A DNA stretch of 64,000 nt from Ciona savignyi. Taxonomy: Eukaryota; Chordata; Ascidiacea; Phlebobranchia; Cionidae. Location of the stretch: positions 108,132 through 172,131 of the forward strand of contig CH001337.1 of the NCBI GenBank assembly GCA_000149265.1. Reading direction: 5' to 3'. Under the pieces are notes generated by a model that saw nothing but the letters and a program-made list of their open reading frames with translations, had not been told where the DNA came from and ran no database searches. Positions 60,701 through 64,000 of this stretch are shown here, in pieces; position 1 is the stretch's first letter; each line of letters begins with the position of its first letter. Position numbers and translations under genes: made by a program.

Positions 60701-63679
60701 TGCATTTAGAAAATTTTAACTTCTGTTTATAATTTAAAAAGGATATGCATTGCAGCCTAAGTTGCGTTTATCTAAATAGCTTTATGCTTGAATCACATTG
60801 TGCAGTTTTGTCGATTTCCCCTTTTTTGTCTTAAGTTACCAATTACCTATTCGAAATAAACTGTCAAATTCGTTTAAAATGTATTAAATGAAACGAATTT
60901 AACTCGCTGTCACTTATTTTTTTCTACTTTACTGAATTCTTCTTTGACTAACGCAATGTGTTGGTTAATTTCTATTTATCCAATTCCTATGTTATCCGTG
61001 GACATTCAATGTTTTATCAGCTTGTGGTAATAACCCATCAACACCTTCCATCGCAGATCAAATATGGACAGAAAAGTGGACGAAAGTTGAAATGCCGATT
61101 TCAACCTGACAAATTCAACAAACATGTGAAGAACGTGACTGAGAGCATCAGTGATTCAAAGTTAGATTTGTTTTTAATTTTCTAGTTTCTACTGATCGGC
61201 TTGTCATTACAACTTTCTTTTTAAATGTTGTATTTCAATCGTTTGCTACTCCGCTAAACGCAAGCTCTCAAACATAACTTTGTGCATTATCATGTCTGGC
61301 GGGCTAGATCTAGTAGTAACACGTAGTACAGCCAGGCAATGGTATTGGGGACTTCCTGCCTCTGTTTATCAAAACCTAATGATTTAGGATGTACAAAAAC
61401 GGCATTAGTTTCGGTTACTTGATCGAGGGGAGTTAACTGACGGTGGCATTCCTCATCTGCCAACATACGGATTTCCACACACGTTATTCTGGATAACACT
61501 TTAAATAGAACGGACGTTTGCTGTAAAAATGTTCAACTGTTGCCTGAACCGAGTGGCTTCATCAGTTGGACAAAGTCATTGAAATATATCATTTATATTT
61601 TAAACACGAGAATTCAAATGTTAATGAAGGCCATGATGCCTATATATAGATGGTTGCCATGAATACATCACGTATATATATATACTGTGCAGTATTATAA
61701 GAAGCTTGTTCATTTATAATGGATAATAGTTCGTTTTACATTGAGCAGTTTAATTATAAATTGTCCAACCGAATGTTGGAGATTTTATTTTACCTAATTC
61801 ACAAACTTAGATAATTTCTCAATTCCGGAACCTTTCACCCATCTCCCAGATACCACGATGATTACGAGAATTATTTCCGCGGAAATTTAATTCCAATCCC
61901 GGAAACCCCGGAAACTCAACAAGCATTGAAGAACAGCAAACTCACAAGCAAGGTAACTACTTTAACCTACAGTCGGGTGTACGTTATCGAATAGTACAGT
62001 TTGAACTCTTGATCTGTATGTAAAACTGGAATAGTAAGGAGTAAATATCCCTTTTAAATCAAGTTTTGTCTGGAATGCAATAAAGCTAAATGTGCGACCT
62101 GTTTTTTTGTGTTTCCCGTGTCATAGCCCTATGTTAAGTATTTGCAATCTATTTCAACGATTTGCCCGTGTGGTAACATTCCTTCCATTTTGTCAATCGC
62201 TTGATCATCCTGTTTCTTTCCCTTCCCAGAGCGGTTACAAGCAGAAAGCCAAGGCCGAGCAGCAGCATTACCTCATGATCCCTGACGACCCGGAGTTCAT
62301 ACGACTGAAGGAAGCTGCCCAGTATCTCAGTGATATTGCGTACAAGGGCGAAGCACAGAAGGAGAATACCCGATACACGAGTGTGCCCGACACCCCGGTC
62401 ATGCTCAAAGCGAAAGAATCACAAGCACTGCAAAGTGACGTAAGTATTTCTATAACTGATGTAAAACGATTCCAAAACTGAATGTTTAAATAAAAAAAAC
62501 TGCATAAATGTGTAACTCGCAAATGGGTCATCTCTATGGCACAAGTCGGATAAATAATCCCAGCAAGGTGTAACATATTAATAAAACAAAGAATCAAGAC
62601 CAAACATGCCTTGCTCAGCCTTAGTGTAGACATGACTTTGCCCACGTAATTCGATGCACATTTATAGAAGCAACCTGCGTGGTATTTTTTTAATTTAAAA
62701 CTCCCTAAATGAATAAAACAAAGAATCATCTCCAGGCACACTTTTTATGTCGAAGATTAATATATATTATTTTTTGTTTATCGATGCACTTGTATAGGAG
62801 TAACCTTTGTGGGTTAACTTTATTTTAAAATCCTCAAATAAATAAAACACGAAATCACGCACACGCACGCTTCTTTAAACTCGGAGATGAATTTGTTTCT
62901 TTCCACCTTTGCAGAAAGCTTACAAGGGAAACTTGAAAGAGGAGCTTGCCACTGGGTTCCAACTCCCATCCGAAGGAACATCCACCATGCAGCAACAGTG
63001 CCATGCCACTACACTCACCAGTGAGAAGGCTTACAAGGACAAAGGTAGGATTCACATCGTGTCATTTTCGACCAAGTTATTCCCTGGGTGGGAAACGCAA
63101 GGAACGTTGTAAGACGGGAAATCGTCAGACTACCTTTTTTCCACGGTCATGTCACAGGATATATTGCAGTGTGTTGTGTAGTACCCATCAATCCACTTGG
63201 TTAAAGTGACTACACACCAGGAAACATATTTCCCAAGTATTACATATATTTACCTGTCTAATAGCTCGCACGGTACGACCGTCATCGGTATTAAGGCGGC
63301 CGAAAGCCAAAAGTGAATTAAAACCTCCAGAATAGCTGCTGGGTTGGATTGGGTAAAGCACTTGGTTTTGCCGAAGCGTATCATCTCTAGCGCGAACGCA
63401 CCGTTCATACAAATCCCTCCTTGCAGCCGAGCAGCTCGTGCACGATCCAACGTACACACACATGAAGCAAACGCGCGACACGGAACACGCAAAGAAAGTG
63501 GCGAGAAACTTCAGCGAGGTACGTCATATTACAATCGTTTGTTACAGAATGTTATTTACATTGTTACGTAACAGATCAAGTACAAAGAACTCGCGAAAAG
63601 GCGTCTCCATCAAGTGCATCCGACGGAAGAAGACGCATGGATGAAAGTGGACAAGGAGACAACCAAATACATCAGTGAC
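18557..63679 (+). CDS. NEB: nebulin, giant thin-filament protein; 130 coding exons read, 3' end beyond window
   Basis: The gene encodes a very long chain of nebulin modules (about 35-40 residues each, ending SD/SE/SK/SQ and starting xxYK), the actin-binding repeats that run along sarcomeric thin filaments. I read 130 coding exons with GT/AG borders whose lengths sum to 15,922 nt, or 5,307 codons after discounting one extra base in exon 85. Most introns fall exactly between SD and xxYK in phase 0, so one exon is one module. After a basic N-terminus there are 16 clear seven-module super-repeats, a looser 17th and a less regular 3' part. Each super-repeat has one GKGPxD-like motif at the position of vertebrate WLKGIGW, proposed to contact troponin/tropomyosin. 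No LIM domain is seen at the N-terminus, so this is nebulin-like rather than LASP/nebulette-2-like. No SH3 or Ser-rich end is in the window, and the gene should continue to the right. Exon coordinates are in the block entries. Confidence 0.95.
18703..18776 (+). repeat. S1-type SINE tail fragment in nebulin intron 1
   Basis: It contains AATCTGACCATTGCCCATG, GTTAACCCCCGTGG, TTTTCCCATTTACGGGGAC and AGGAATGTCCTATA, the 3' end of the S1 family, without the tRNA-like head. Confidence 0.6.
18840..18888 (+). repeat. 25-bp tandem duplication
   Basis: ATTTAACTGTGTTATAATAG followed by GTA is present twice with a 25-bp period, in nebulin intron 1. It is a simple local duplication. Confidence 0.8.
21745..21761 (+). 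repeat. poly-C run of 17
   Basis: A 17-base C homopolymer follows the exon 9 donor (GTACGTTT) within 10 nt. Its length in the assembly is unreliable. Confidence 0.9.
21803..24257 (+). CDS. NEB: nebulin super-repeat 1, exons 10-16
   Basis: Exons: 21803-21907 (A1), 22215-22298 (A2), 22749-22883 (B), 23107-23208 (C), 23271-23381 (D), 23731-23838 (E), 24156-24257 (F), all phase 0. Here the first two modules still have a separate intron at their boundary, unlike super-repeats 2-12. The A2 exon is only 28 codons and exon B is 45, so the A2/B intron sits about seven codons before the module border (at ALQ/TAKMTSQKWYKADF). The B module has ECIGKSGPADIVHYPQ, the GKGPxD-type motif. The E module is YKEDWEYDKQVIYYPVHMTP. 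The intron at 22,299-22,748 holds S2 SINE sequence, and 23,382-23,730 (349 nt) shows nothing. Confidence 0.9.
22405..22560 (+). repeat. S2-type SINE fragments
   Basis: AAAACGGTCTTAGCGACGAG, a GCGTTCGGAACTTAGTCCGG block (degenerate B box) and an A-rich end at 22,405-22,470 are followed by a second head-like part (CGTGGTTAACACAACCGATG) with TATATCAAAATGG. They lie in the intron between nebulin exons 11 and 12. Confidence 0.5.
24311..26593 (+). CDS. NEB: nebulin super-repeat 2, exons 17-22
   Basis: Exons: 24311-24473 (A, ends phase 1), 24934-25097 (B), 25153-25257 (C), 25660-25779 (D), 26183-26290 (E), 26486-26593 (F). This is the first super-repeat with the six-exon plan. Exon A encodes one full module (VKYKSEYEMNKGTNQTS, IPETHEMSLSKELRPVLSKK) plus the first part of the second. 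A phase-1 intron interrupts that second module, and exon B completes it and adds the third. Exon B here is divergent (NVKGKAPADVTKAYPEHD), as are C, D and F, while A and E are nearly identical to those of super-repeats 3-8. The intron after exon D contains a minisatellite; the intron at 24,474-24,933 contains a diverged S1 SINE. Confidence 0.93.
24613..24860 (+). repeat. diverged S1-type SINE
   Basis: CCGGTCAATTAGCTTAATCG and GTAAGAGCGTCGG form the head. TTGACAAGGCAATAAGTGAA, ACATTGCTTAAACCCAGTGG and TATGGTAACCCGACGGGTCG follow in the expected order. Many changes suggest an older insertion than the copies at 27,406 and 58,829. Confidence 0.6.
25780..26015 (+). repeat. minisatellite of 15-17 bp units derived from a splice donor
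   Basis: Around 14 imperfect units of GTGACGTAGGTTAYGG run from the exon 20 donor for about 235 bp, with variants such as GTGACGTGGTTTATGG and GTGACATAGATTGCGG. The first unit is the authentic exon/intron junction (TCTGAC/GTAGGTTGCG), so the array seems to have grown from the splice site itself. Confidence 0.85.
26654..29148 (+). CDS. NEB: nebulin super-repeat 3, exons 23-28
   Basis: Exons: 26654-26816 (A), 26874-27037 (B), 27867-27971 (C), 28486-28605 (D), 28880-28987 (E), 29041-29148 (F); total 768 nt or 256 codons. A, the first two thirds of B, and E match super-repeats 4-8 almost perfectly. Exon C (TEYQKDAAEKMRRHQLPVDA) instead resembles super-repeat 2. Exon B ends differently (YPEHEQHRKATNLRNA) from the YPEYDLLRQVSKQASK of later copies. 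Exon D (RKEVTDKYRG, AAELMSE) resembles exon 80 of super-repeat 12. The long intron 27,038-27,866 carries an S1 SINE; 27,972-28,485 and 28,606-28,879 show nothing. Confidence 0.95.
27406..27700 (+). repeat. S1-type tRNA-derived SINE, full length
   Basis: The tRNA-like head has CCGGTTAGTCTAATGGTTAA (A-box region) and AAGGTTGCAGGTGCGAAACT (B-box region). The body has AAGGCACTTAACGGACATTG, CAACACACTGCAATAGCTCC, GGTAACCCGACGATGGGCGC and GACGATTGCCCGTGTGTTAA, and the tail TTTTCCCATTCACGGGG then AATATCCTATCC. It inserted in nebulin intron 24 in sense orientation. It resembles tRNA-derived Ciona SINEs such as Cics-1; identity was not checked. Confidence 0.85.
29256..30635 (+). CDS. NEB: nebulin super-repeat 4, exons 29-34
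   Basis: Exons: 29256-29418 (A), 29498-29661 (B), 29983-30087 (C), 30158-30277 (D), 30341-30448 (E), 30528-30635 (F); 768 nt. The B exon holds YKEDYNKNMVGKGPQDPAKS then YPEYDLLRQVSKQASK. The C exon has KEADKMMHTHNLPLDYPEF, the version shared by super-repeats 4-11. The D exon (40 codons) has VIDKYRGFQTMDSSDHPIV. The F exon (TSYTKQYATDKDKNKFNV) differs from those of its neighbours. Introns C/D, D/E and E/F are only 63-79 nt. The 321-nt intron 29,662-29,982 shows nothing. Confidence 0.96.
30738..32165 (+). CDS. NEB: nebulin super-repeat 5, exons 35-40
   Basis: Exons: 30738-30900 (A), 31112-31275 (B), 31428-31532 (C), 31597-31716 (D), 31780-31887 (E), 32058-32165 (F); 768 nt. A to E are nearly identical to super-repeat 4 in protein and mostly in DNA. 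The intron after A starts with the same GTACGATTTCGTTTTTNGTA sequence as in super-repeats 4 and 7, so introns were copied with the exons. F is TTYKGVYNKEKDKNRYDVTS. Confidence 0.96.
32222..34202 (+). CDS. NEB: nebulin super-repeat 6, exons 41-46
   Basis: Exons: 32222-32384 (A), 32459-32622 (B), 32793-32897 (C), 32971-33090 (D), 33154-33261 (E), 34095-34202 (F); 768 nt. The intron before exon C ends in TTTAAATATATACAG, as in super-repeat 8, and exon D carries the HPIVQHGIRVAEM variant shared with that copy. The E/F intron (33,262-34,094, 833 nt) is much longer than in the other copies. It holds repeat-like fragments around 33,790-33,830 (GGTTCGAGACTTGACCGG, an S2-like B box) and otherwise nothing I recognise. 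Confidence 0.96.
34222..34475 (+). repeat. S1-type SINE in nebulin intron 46
   Basis: CCGACCGAATAGCTAAATGG starts the head and GCAGATTCGAAACTGGTCAC covers the B box. TACTTAACGGACACTGCCTG, ACAACACACTGCAATAGACG and ATTGCCCGTGTGCTAATGG follow. An internal part (the GGTAACCCGAC block) is missing. The copy ends about 58 nt before the exon 47 acceptor. Confidence 0.75.
34533..35839 (+). CDS. NEB: nebulin super-repeat 7, exons 47-52
   Basis: Exons: 34533-34695 (A), 34909-35072 (B), 35201-35305 (C), 35376-35495 (D), 35559-35666 (E), 35732-35839 (F); 768 nt. A-E are the homogenised versions (VKYKSEYEMNKGTNQTS; VGKGPQDPAKSYPEYD; KEADKMMHTHNLPLDYPEF; HPIVKQGIKVAEMISD; WEYDKQNIYYPVHITPGYE). F is ASYKDGYNKEKDKNKYDVTA. 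The A/B intron resembles that of super-repeat 5, including AAATATTATTATTACCATT-like sequence before the acceptor. Confidence 0.96.
35866..36160 (+). repeat. S1-type SINE in nebulin intron 52
   Basis: The head has CCGCATAGCTTAGTGGATTA and AAGATTCGAAACTGGTCGCT. The body has AGACACTTAACGGACATTGC, ATAACACACTGCAATAGCTT and CGGTAACCCGACCTTGGGTG. The tail has GATTGCCCGTGTGGTAACC and TTTTTCCATTCACGGCG. It fills most of the intron and ends about 60 nt before the exon 53 acceptor. Confidence 0.8.
36223..37354 (+). CDS. NEB: nebulin super-repeat 8, exons 53-58
   Basis: Exons: 36223-36385 (A), 36443-36606 (B), 36715-36819 (C), 36887-37006 (D), 37073-37180 (E), 37247-37354 (F); 768 nt. A and B, including the short A/B intron, match super-repeat 3 closely (intron GTATGATTTCTATTGCAACA). 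The right border of the homogenised block falls inside this unit: exon D ends with a new sequence (GIRVADLVSD), and E (RNYREDWEYEKHMIYYPVHI) and F (SAYLKKYDEMKAKNDFKVTD) are already diverged. All introns inside the unit are short (57-108 nt). Confidence 0.96.
37380..37625 (+). repeat. diverged S1-type SINE
   Basis: GTCCGATCAGCTCTTCAGG heads the element. GTTAAAACCAGTCCCTAGCT, AGTTTTGTCCTTGGGAATTG and TTATTGAACCAATTGGTTTA then follow in S1 order, ending with GTACATTAACACGAGTATTCC. The copy is much decayed and therefore older. It lies in the intron before exon 59. Confidence 0.5.
37676..39071 (+). CDS. NEB: nebulin super-repeat 9, exons 59-64
   Basis: Exons: 37676-37820 (A, ends phase 1), 38006-38166 (B), 38296-38400 (C), 38476-38595 (D), 38798-38905 (E), 38964-39071 (F); 747 nt. 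Exon A (VNYPDAPGVFHQVPETHEMQ, then VMNNYNLDS) is six codons shorter than in super-repeats 2-8, lacking the usual YKxxYE start of the module. B has EDVIGKGPKDLASFPEYK. C (KEADKMMHTHNLPLDYPEF) remains identical to the homogenised set, and D nearly so, although A, B, E and F are diverged. Confidence 0.95.
39139..40625 (+). CDS. NEB: nebulin super-repeat 10, exons 65-70
   Basis: Exons: 39139-39301 (A, phase 1), 39578-39741 (B), 39806-39910 (C), 39977-40096 (D), 40314-40421 (E), 40521-40625 (F, 35 codons). A is VKYREDYESNKGKNIKQVKE with DNARKIMQKYNLDA at its end. B has RRNVVGKAPADIAKSYPEYD. C and D are again close to super-repeats 4-8. E starts KRYKEDYEADKDMIYYPVHL, the form used by most later super-repeats. 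Intron 69 contains a TGACGTCA and two related motifs. Confidence 0.95.
40899..42863 (+). CDS. NEB: nebulin super-repeat 11, exons 71-76
   Basis: Exons: 40899-41087 (A1+A2 fused, 63 codons, phase 0), 41524-41649 (B), 41877-41981 (C), 42051-42170 (D), 42518-42622 (E), 42762-42863 (F). The A2/B intron is in phase 0 four codons before the module start (HAMQAAQ/LGSDNLYRQKF), unlike the phase-1 position in super-repeats 2-10. B has KETVGKSPADVTIAHPEYE. C and D, and the C/D intron, still match super-repeat 8 (GCATNTTATATCACAG-like acceptor). Introns 71 (436 nt) and 74 (347 nt) hold no gene. Confidence 0.95.
42928..44671 (+). CDS. NEB: nebulin super-repeat 12, exons 77-82
   Basis: Exons: 42928-43095 (A, 56 codons), 43164-43319 (B, 52 codons), 43728-43832 (C), 43982-44101 (D), 44161-44265 (E), 44564-44671 (F); phase 0 throughout. 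The A/B intron lies about 14 codons before the B module start (ELP/EITHAVCVSKMASRNKYL). B has NVKGKAPADLVNSYPEYI. C is newly divergent (AEYTRSGEEARHHFSLPVDT). D (CKEVTDKYRGFQTMDSNDHP, AAELMSE) matches exon 26 of super-repeat 3, 15 kb away. F is a diverged VNYTAKHNKEKHEHRFNMAT. An S2-like fragment lies in intron 78. Confidence 0.94.
43490..43590 (+). repeat. degenerate S2-type SINE
   Basis: GAGGGAATGATTAGCACGAG, GTTTGAAACCCAAACCGG and TAAAACCAACAAAA follow the S2 order of A-box-like head, B-box-like block and A-rich tail. It is much decayed. Confidence 0.35.
45005..46689 (+). CDS. NEB: nebulin super-repeat 13, exons 83-88 (exon 85 carries one extra base)
   Basis: Exons: 45005-45106 (A1), 45363-45584 (A2 and B fused, 74 codons), 46006-46111 (C, 106 nt), 46172-46291 (D), 46363-46470 (E), 46585-46689 (F). 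Exon 84 joins two modules without an intron and carries AEVKGKGISKHGIQYYPGYI. Exon 85 is 106 nt where every other C exon of this plan is 105; see its own entry. Exon D (ETIDNYRGFQTMDSKHHPIV) is almost identical to exon 92. The 421-nt intron 45,585-46,005 shows no gene or repeat. Confidence 0.9.
46006..46111 (+). CDS. NEB: nebulin exon 85 with a one-base insertion
   Basis: The exon is nearly identical to exon 91 (47,726-47,830), which reads AACCGGGCCAAACAATCC. Here the same place (46,077-46,093) reads AACCGGGCGCAAACAATCC, one base longer. Read straight, the frame shifts and exon 86 would be out of frame; the splice sites (TTACTTAG and GTAAGT) are intact. A sequencing or assembly error in a recently duplicated exon is the simplest explanation. 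A real allele with a damaged nebulin would be expected to harm muscle. Confidence 0.85.
46971..48576 (+). CDS. NEB: nebulin super-repeat 14, exons 89-94
   Basis: Exons: 46971-47162 (A1+A2 fused, 64 codons), 47430-47555 (B), 47726-47830 (C), 47888-48007 (D), 48306-48413 (E), 48466-48576 (F, 37 codons). Exon B has HWLKEVKGKGTNDTLDSYPE, the copy closest to vertebrate WLKGIGW because it keeps W-L-K. Exons C and D are near copies of exons 85 and 86, so a C-D pair was duplicated or converted between super-repeats 13 and 14. F (WYNRNIRGRGNYPINITPGY) is unusual in containing a second GRG-type turn and an E-like ITPGYEQ. Intron 93 is only 52 nt. Confidence 0.95.
49089..52332 (+). CDS. NEB: nebulin super-repeat 15, exons 95-101
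   Basis: Exons: 49089-49196 (A1), 49618-49722 (A2), 50099-50209 (B), 50537-50641 (C), 50998-51117 (D), 51777-51884 (E), 52225-52332 (F), all phase 0. Here each of the seven modules has its own exon, the simplest arrangement. B has ETTMKGKPAAHLESSPS, a weakened motif. D keeps the long 40-codon form (ANDFQGYFKLNADEIPQYKQ). Introns are longer than in the homogenised region; those at 49,723-50,098 and 51,118-51,776 contain repeats. The introns before exons 95 (512 nt), 96 (421 nt), 98 (327 nt), 99 (356 nt) and 101 (340 nt) show no gene. Confidence 0.94.
49897..50004 (+). repeat. S2-type SINE
   Basis: CCTTCGAACGGTTAACTTGA then CCGATTCATATATTG form the head. AAAAACGGTCTTGGCGCCAT and GTTTAAAACTAGCCCGG precede a tail of As. 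The B box is decayed. It lies in nebulin intron 96. Confidence 0.6.
51133..51390 (+). repeat. diverged S1-type SINE
   Basis: TAGCTTTACTGGTAGAATAC, TTGTGCAAGGCGTTGAACAA, TTGCCTAAATCCAATGGTTA, ATGCAACACACTACAAGTG and GCGAATGCCCGTGTTATAAC follow S1 order with many changes. It lies in nebulin intron 99. Confidence 0.55.
51564..51697 (+). repeat. two-copy tandem repeat of about 68 bp
   Basis: The block CCTGGTGCTAYCATRGACCC, YCCMATACTAATGTAWTGTA and TATCAT occurs twice, separated by TTCCTACATTCCTGGTATT. A third partial unit (CACTATGGACCCGCCTCTAC) follows. It lies in nebulin intron 99 next to the SINE. Confidence 0.75.
52388..54099 (+). CDS. NEB: nebulin super-repeat 16, exons 102-107
   Basis: Exons: 52388-52495 (A1), 52587-52691 (A2), 52757-52864 (B), 53078-53182 (C), 53377-53564 (D plus half of E, ends phase 2), 53952-54099 (rest of E plus F). 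Exon 106 loses the D/E intron and ends inside module E after HLTDG; exon 107 resumes with YDACIKASSFAS and then F (KKHWLKERFRNNFRVNETEG). The phase-2 intron is the only one of its kind in the super-repeat region, pointing to loss of two boundary introns and gain of a new one. A1 (HKDRKAMKELHMKGFHSSPD) lacks the usual xxYK start. The intron at 53,565-53,951 shows nothing. Confidence 0.92.
52496..52586 (+). repeat. intron made of TGACGTCA-bearing short repeats
   Basis: The whole 91-nt intron 102 is built of about five 16-18 bp units of GCTGACGTCATTTAAT type: four have a perfect TGACGTCA and one has TGACGTTT. The intron ends TCATTGCAG. Confidence 0.85.
54218..56565 (+). CDS. NEB: nebulin degenerate super-repeat 17, exons 108-114
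   Basis: Exons: 54218-54322, 54395-54499, 54562-54669, 54729-54833, 55361-55474, 55913-56017, 56458-56565, all phase 0, one module each. The order can still be matched to A1, A2 (RDVMDKYNLITDEP), B (YEKEKGHGASNLHE), C, D (QGYNRLALKDNYQ, 38 codons), E and F (AKHTKGKGLTSETT). The E-type YYPVHITPGYE signature is gone and KGxG motifs appear in two modules, so the strict seven-module pattern is dissolving. The exon 112 donor (GAG/GTGCTT) is weak. Introns 54,834-55,360, 55,475-55,912 and 56,018-56,457 contain no gene that I can support. Confidence 0.88.
56907..63679 (+). CDS. NEB: nebulin exons 115-130: irregular 3' modules, gene continues
   Basis: Exons: 56907-57014, 57075-57164, 57442-57567, 58056-58163, 58386-58481, 59146-59274, 59427-59531, 59738-59947, 60378-60485, 60564-60668, 61057-61160, 61850-61952, 62230-62439, 62915-63044, 63427-63518, 63575-63679. 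Modules remain 35-39 residues (NKYKAGTKDQHEWKSG; FKYKEEHEKSKGQG; LKYRQPHKGKGAKV) but without the E/F signatures. Exons 122 and 127 each hold two modules (70 codons). Introns have moved off the module borders at 116/117 (5 codons), 119/120 (7 codons), 125/126 (phase 2) and 128/129 (phase 1). This resembles the single-repeat C-terminal zone of vertebrate nebulin, though no SH3 domain is reached. Introns over 300 nt (57,568-58,055; 58,482-59,145; 59,948-60,377; 60,669-61,056; 61,161-61,849; 62,440-62,914; 63,045-63,426) contain SINE pieces or nothing I recognise. Confidence 0.88.
57608..57775 (+). repeat. decayed S1-type SINE fragment
   Basis: TTGTCCGGCTAGGCAGAGTG, GATTGTTGGATTGAAACCAG, TAGTCTGCTGTGTTCATTGG and CCGACTATGGGCGGGATATT follow the order of S1 blocks, with much loss. 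It lies in the intron before exon 118. Confidence 0.4.
58829..59120 (+). repeat. S1-type SINE, full length, next to a splice acceptor
   Basis: CCGGCCGGTTGGTCTAACGG, TTAAGTGCGCC, AAGGTTGCAGGTGCGAAACT, GGCACTTTACGGAGATTGCC, ACAACACACTGTAATAGCTC, CGGTGGGCGCGAGGTGATCT and TTTTCCCATTCACGGG are all present in order. The tail (AATATCCTATCCTTAATCG) runs to within 26 nt of the exon 120 acceptor, so SINE sequence may supply part of the branch-point region. Confidence 0.85.
60486..60563 (+). repeat. intron with three 14-bp TGACGTCA units
   Basis: GATGACGTCATAAT is repeated nearly three times in the 78-nt intron between exons 123 and 124. Each unit contains a perfect TGACGTCA. Upstream lies the donor GTAAGTG and downstream a CCACCACCACAG acceptor. 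Confidence 0.85.
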
Positions 63680-63711
63680 GTAAGAATGACTGGTTCTATA
63701 GAGTTAGGTGA

Positions 63712-64000
63712 ATATAATACGATCGTCCGACGGAATTGAGGCGACCAACTCATACATAAAAACACTTAAAACGGACACGGTCGTATAAAACGGTCTCGTC
63801 GAATTAAAACGGACAAATCAGACGTGGCATTTCGTGTGAATTGACGCGACCACTTTATATACAATTCAACAATTAAAATGGAGTAAAAAAGCGGACAATA
63901 CAAACACATTTATTCAGCCGGGTTAGGATGGCCGATTCGTATACATCTTACCAGTGAAAACAGACCGAATAACGAGTCCATTATTATGGATTCAATACTT
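63712..64000 (+). repeat. S2-type SINE sequence, multiple partial copies at the window edge
   Basis: Recurring blocks include CGATCGTCCGACGG with GGCGACCAACTCATAC, GTCGTATAAAACGGTCTCGTC, TGAATTGACGCGACCAC and ACAGACCGAATAACGAGTCC. They match head and CGGTCTTAGCGACGAGTCC segments of the S2 family in scrambled, repeated form. They occupy the intron after exon 130 up to the window end. Confidence 0.45.

Noticed and set aside
62268-62741. 157-codon minus-strand frame overlapping nebulin exon 127
   Set aside because: It is the antisense of a coding exon plus its intron, with no independent support.

Overview
The window looks like nuclear DNA of a tunicate, most likely a Ciona species. The signs are a compact AT-rich intron-dense genome, a paralogy-group-4 Hox gene, tRNA-derived SINEs with TNGTNTAATGGTTAA-type A boxes, and a giant nebulin gene with about one exon per 35-residue module. 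I read three protein genes. The species is an inference, because no database search was possible.

Layout. (1) 1,699-6,352, minus strand: a four-exon Hox4 gene with a YPWM hexapeptide exon and a homeobox split by an intron after homeodomain residue 44. Its neighbourhood holds two kinds of short tRNA-derived repeat. A possible exon of another gene lies at 588-815. (2) 6,720-12,000: intergenic DNA with no gene I can support; its right part is rich in SINE fragments. (3) 12,032-15,293, minus strand: a six-exon type II membrane carbohydrate 6-O-sulfotransferase (CHST1/3/6-type) with both PAPS-binding motifs. (4) 15,300-17,420: intergenic, ending in a candidate promoter with two CRE-type sites and a TATA-like box. 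(5) 17,425 to the right edge, plus strand: a nebulin gene, with two non-coding 5' exons and 130 coding exons read here (18,557-63,679), about 5,307 codons, continuing past the window.

The nebulin gene is the main content. After a short basic N-terminal region it has 16 clear super-repeats, and a looser 17th, of seven modules (about 250-256 residues each). Each of the later ones is normally encoded by six exons, here called A-F. One module per super-repeat carries a GKGPxD-like motif placed where vertebrate nebulin has WLKGIGW. Super-repeats 3-8 (26.6-37.4 kb) are nearly identical and look recently amplified, and different exon types are homogenised over different ranges, which suggests gene conversion. 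One exon (46,006-46,111) has one extra base relative to its near-twin at 47,726-47,830.

How the genes relate: Hox4 (patterning), the Golgi sulfotransferase and nebulin (thin filament) do not form a pathway. Their adjacency matters for genome history, because no other Hox gene is seen in the 57 kb upstream of Hox4. Exon models rest on open frame, GT/AG sites and phase agreement read by eye; transcript data would settle the ends.
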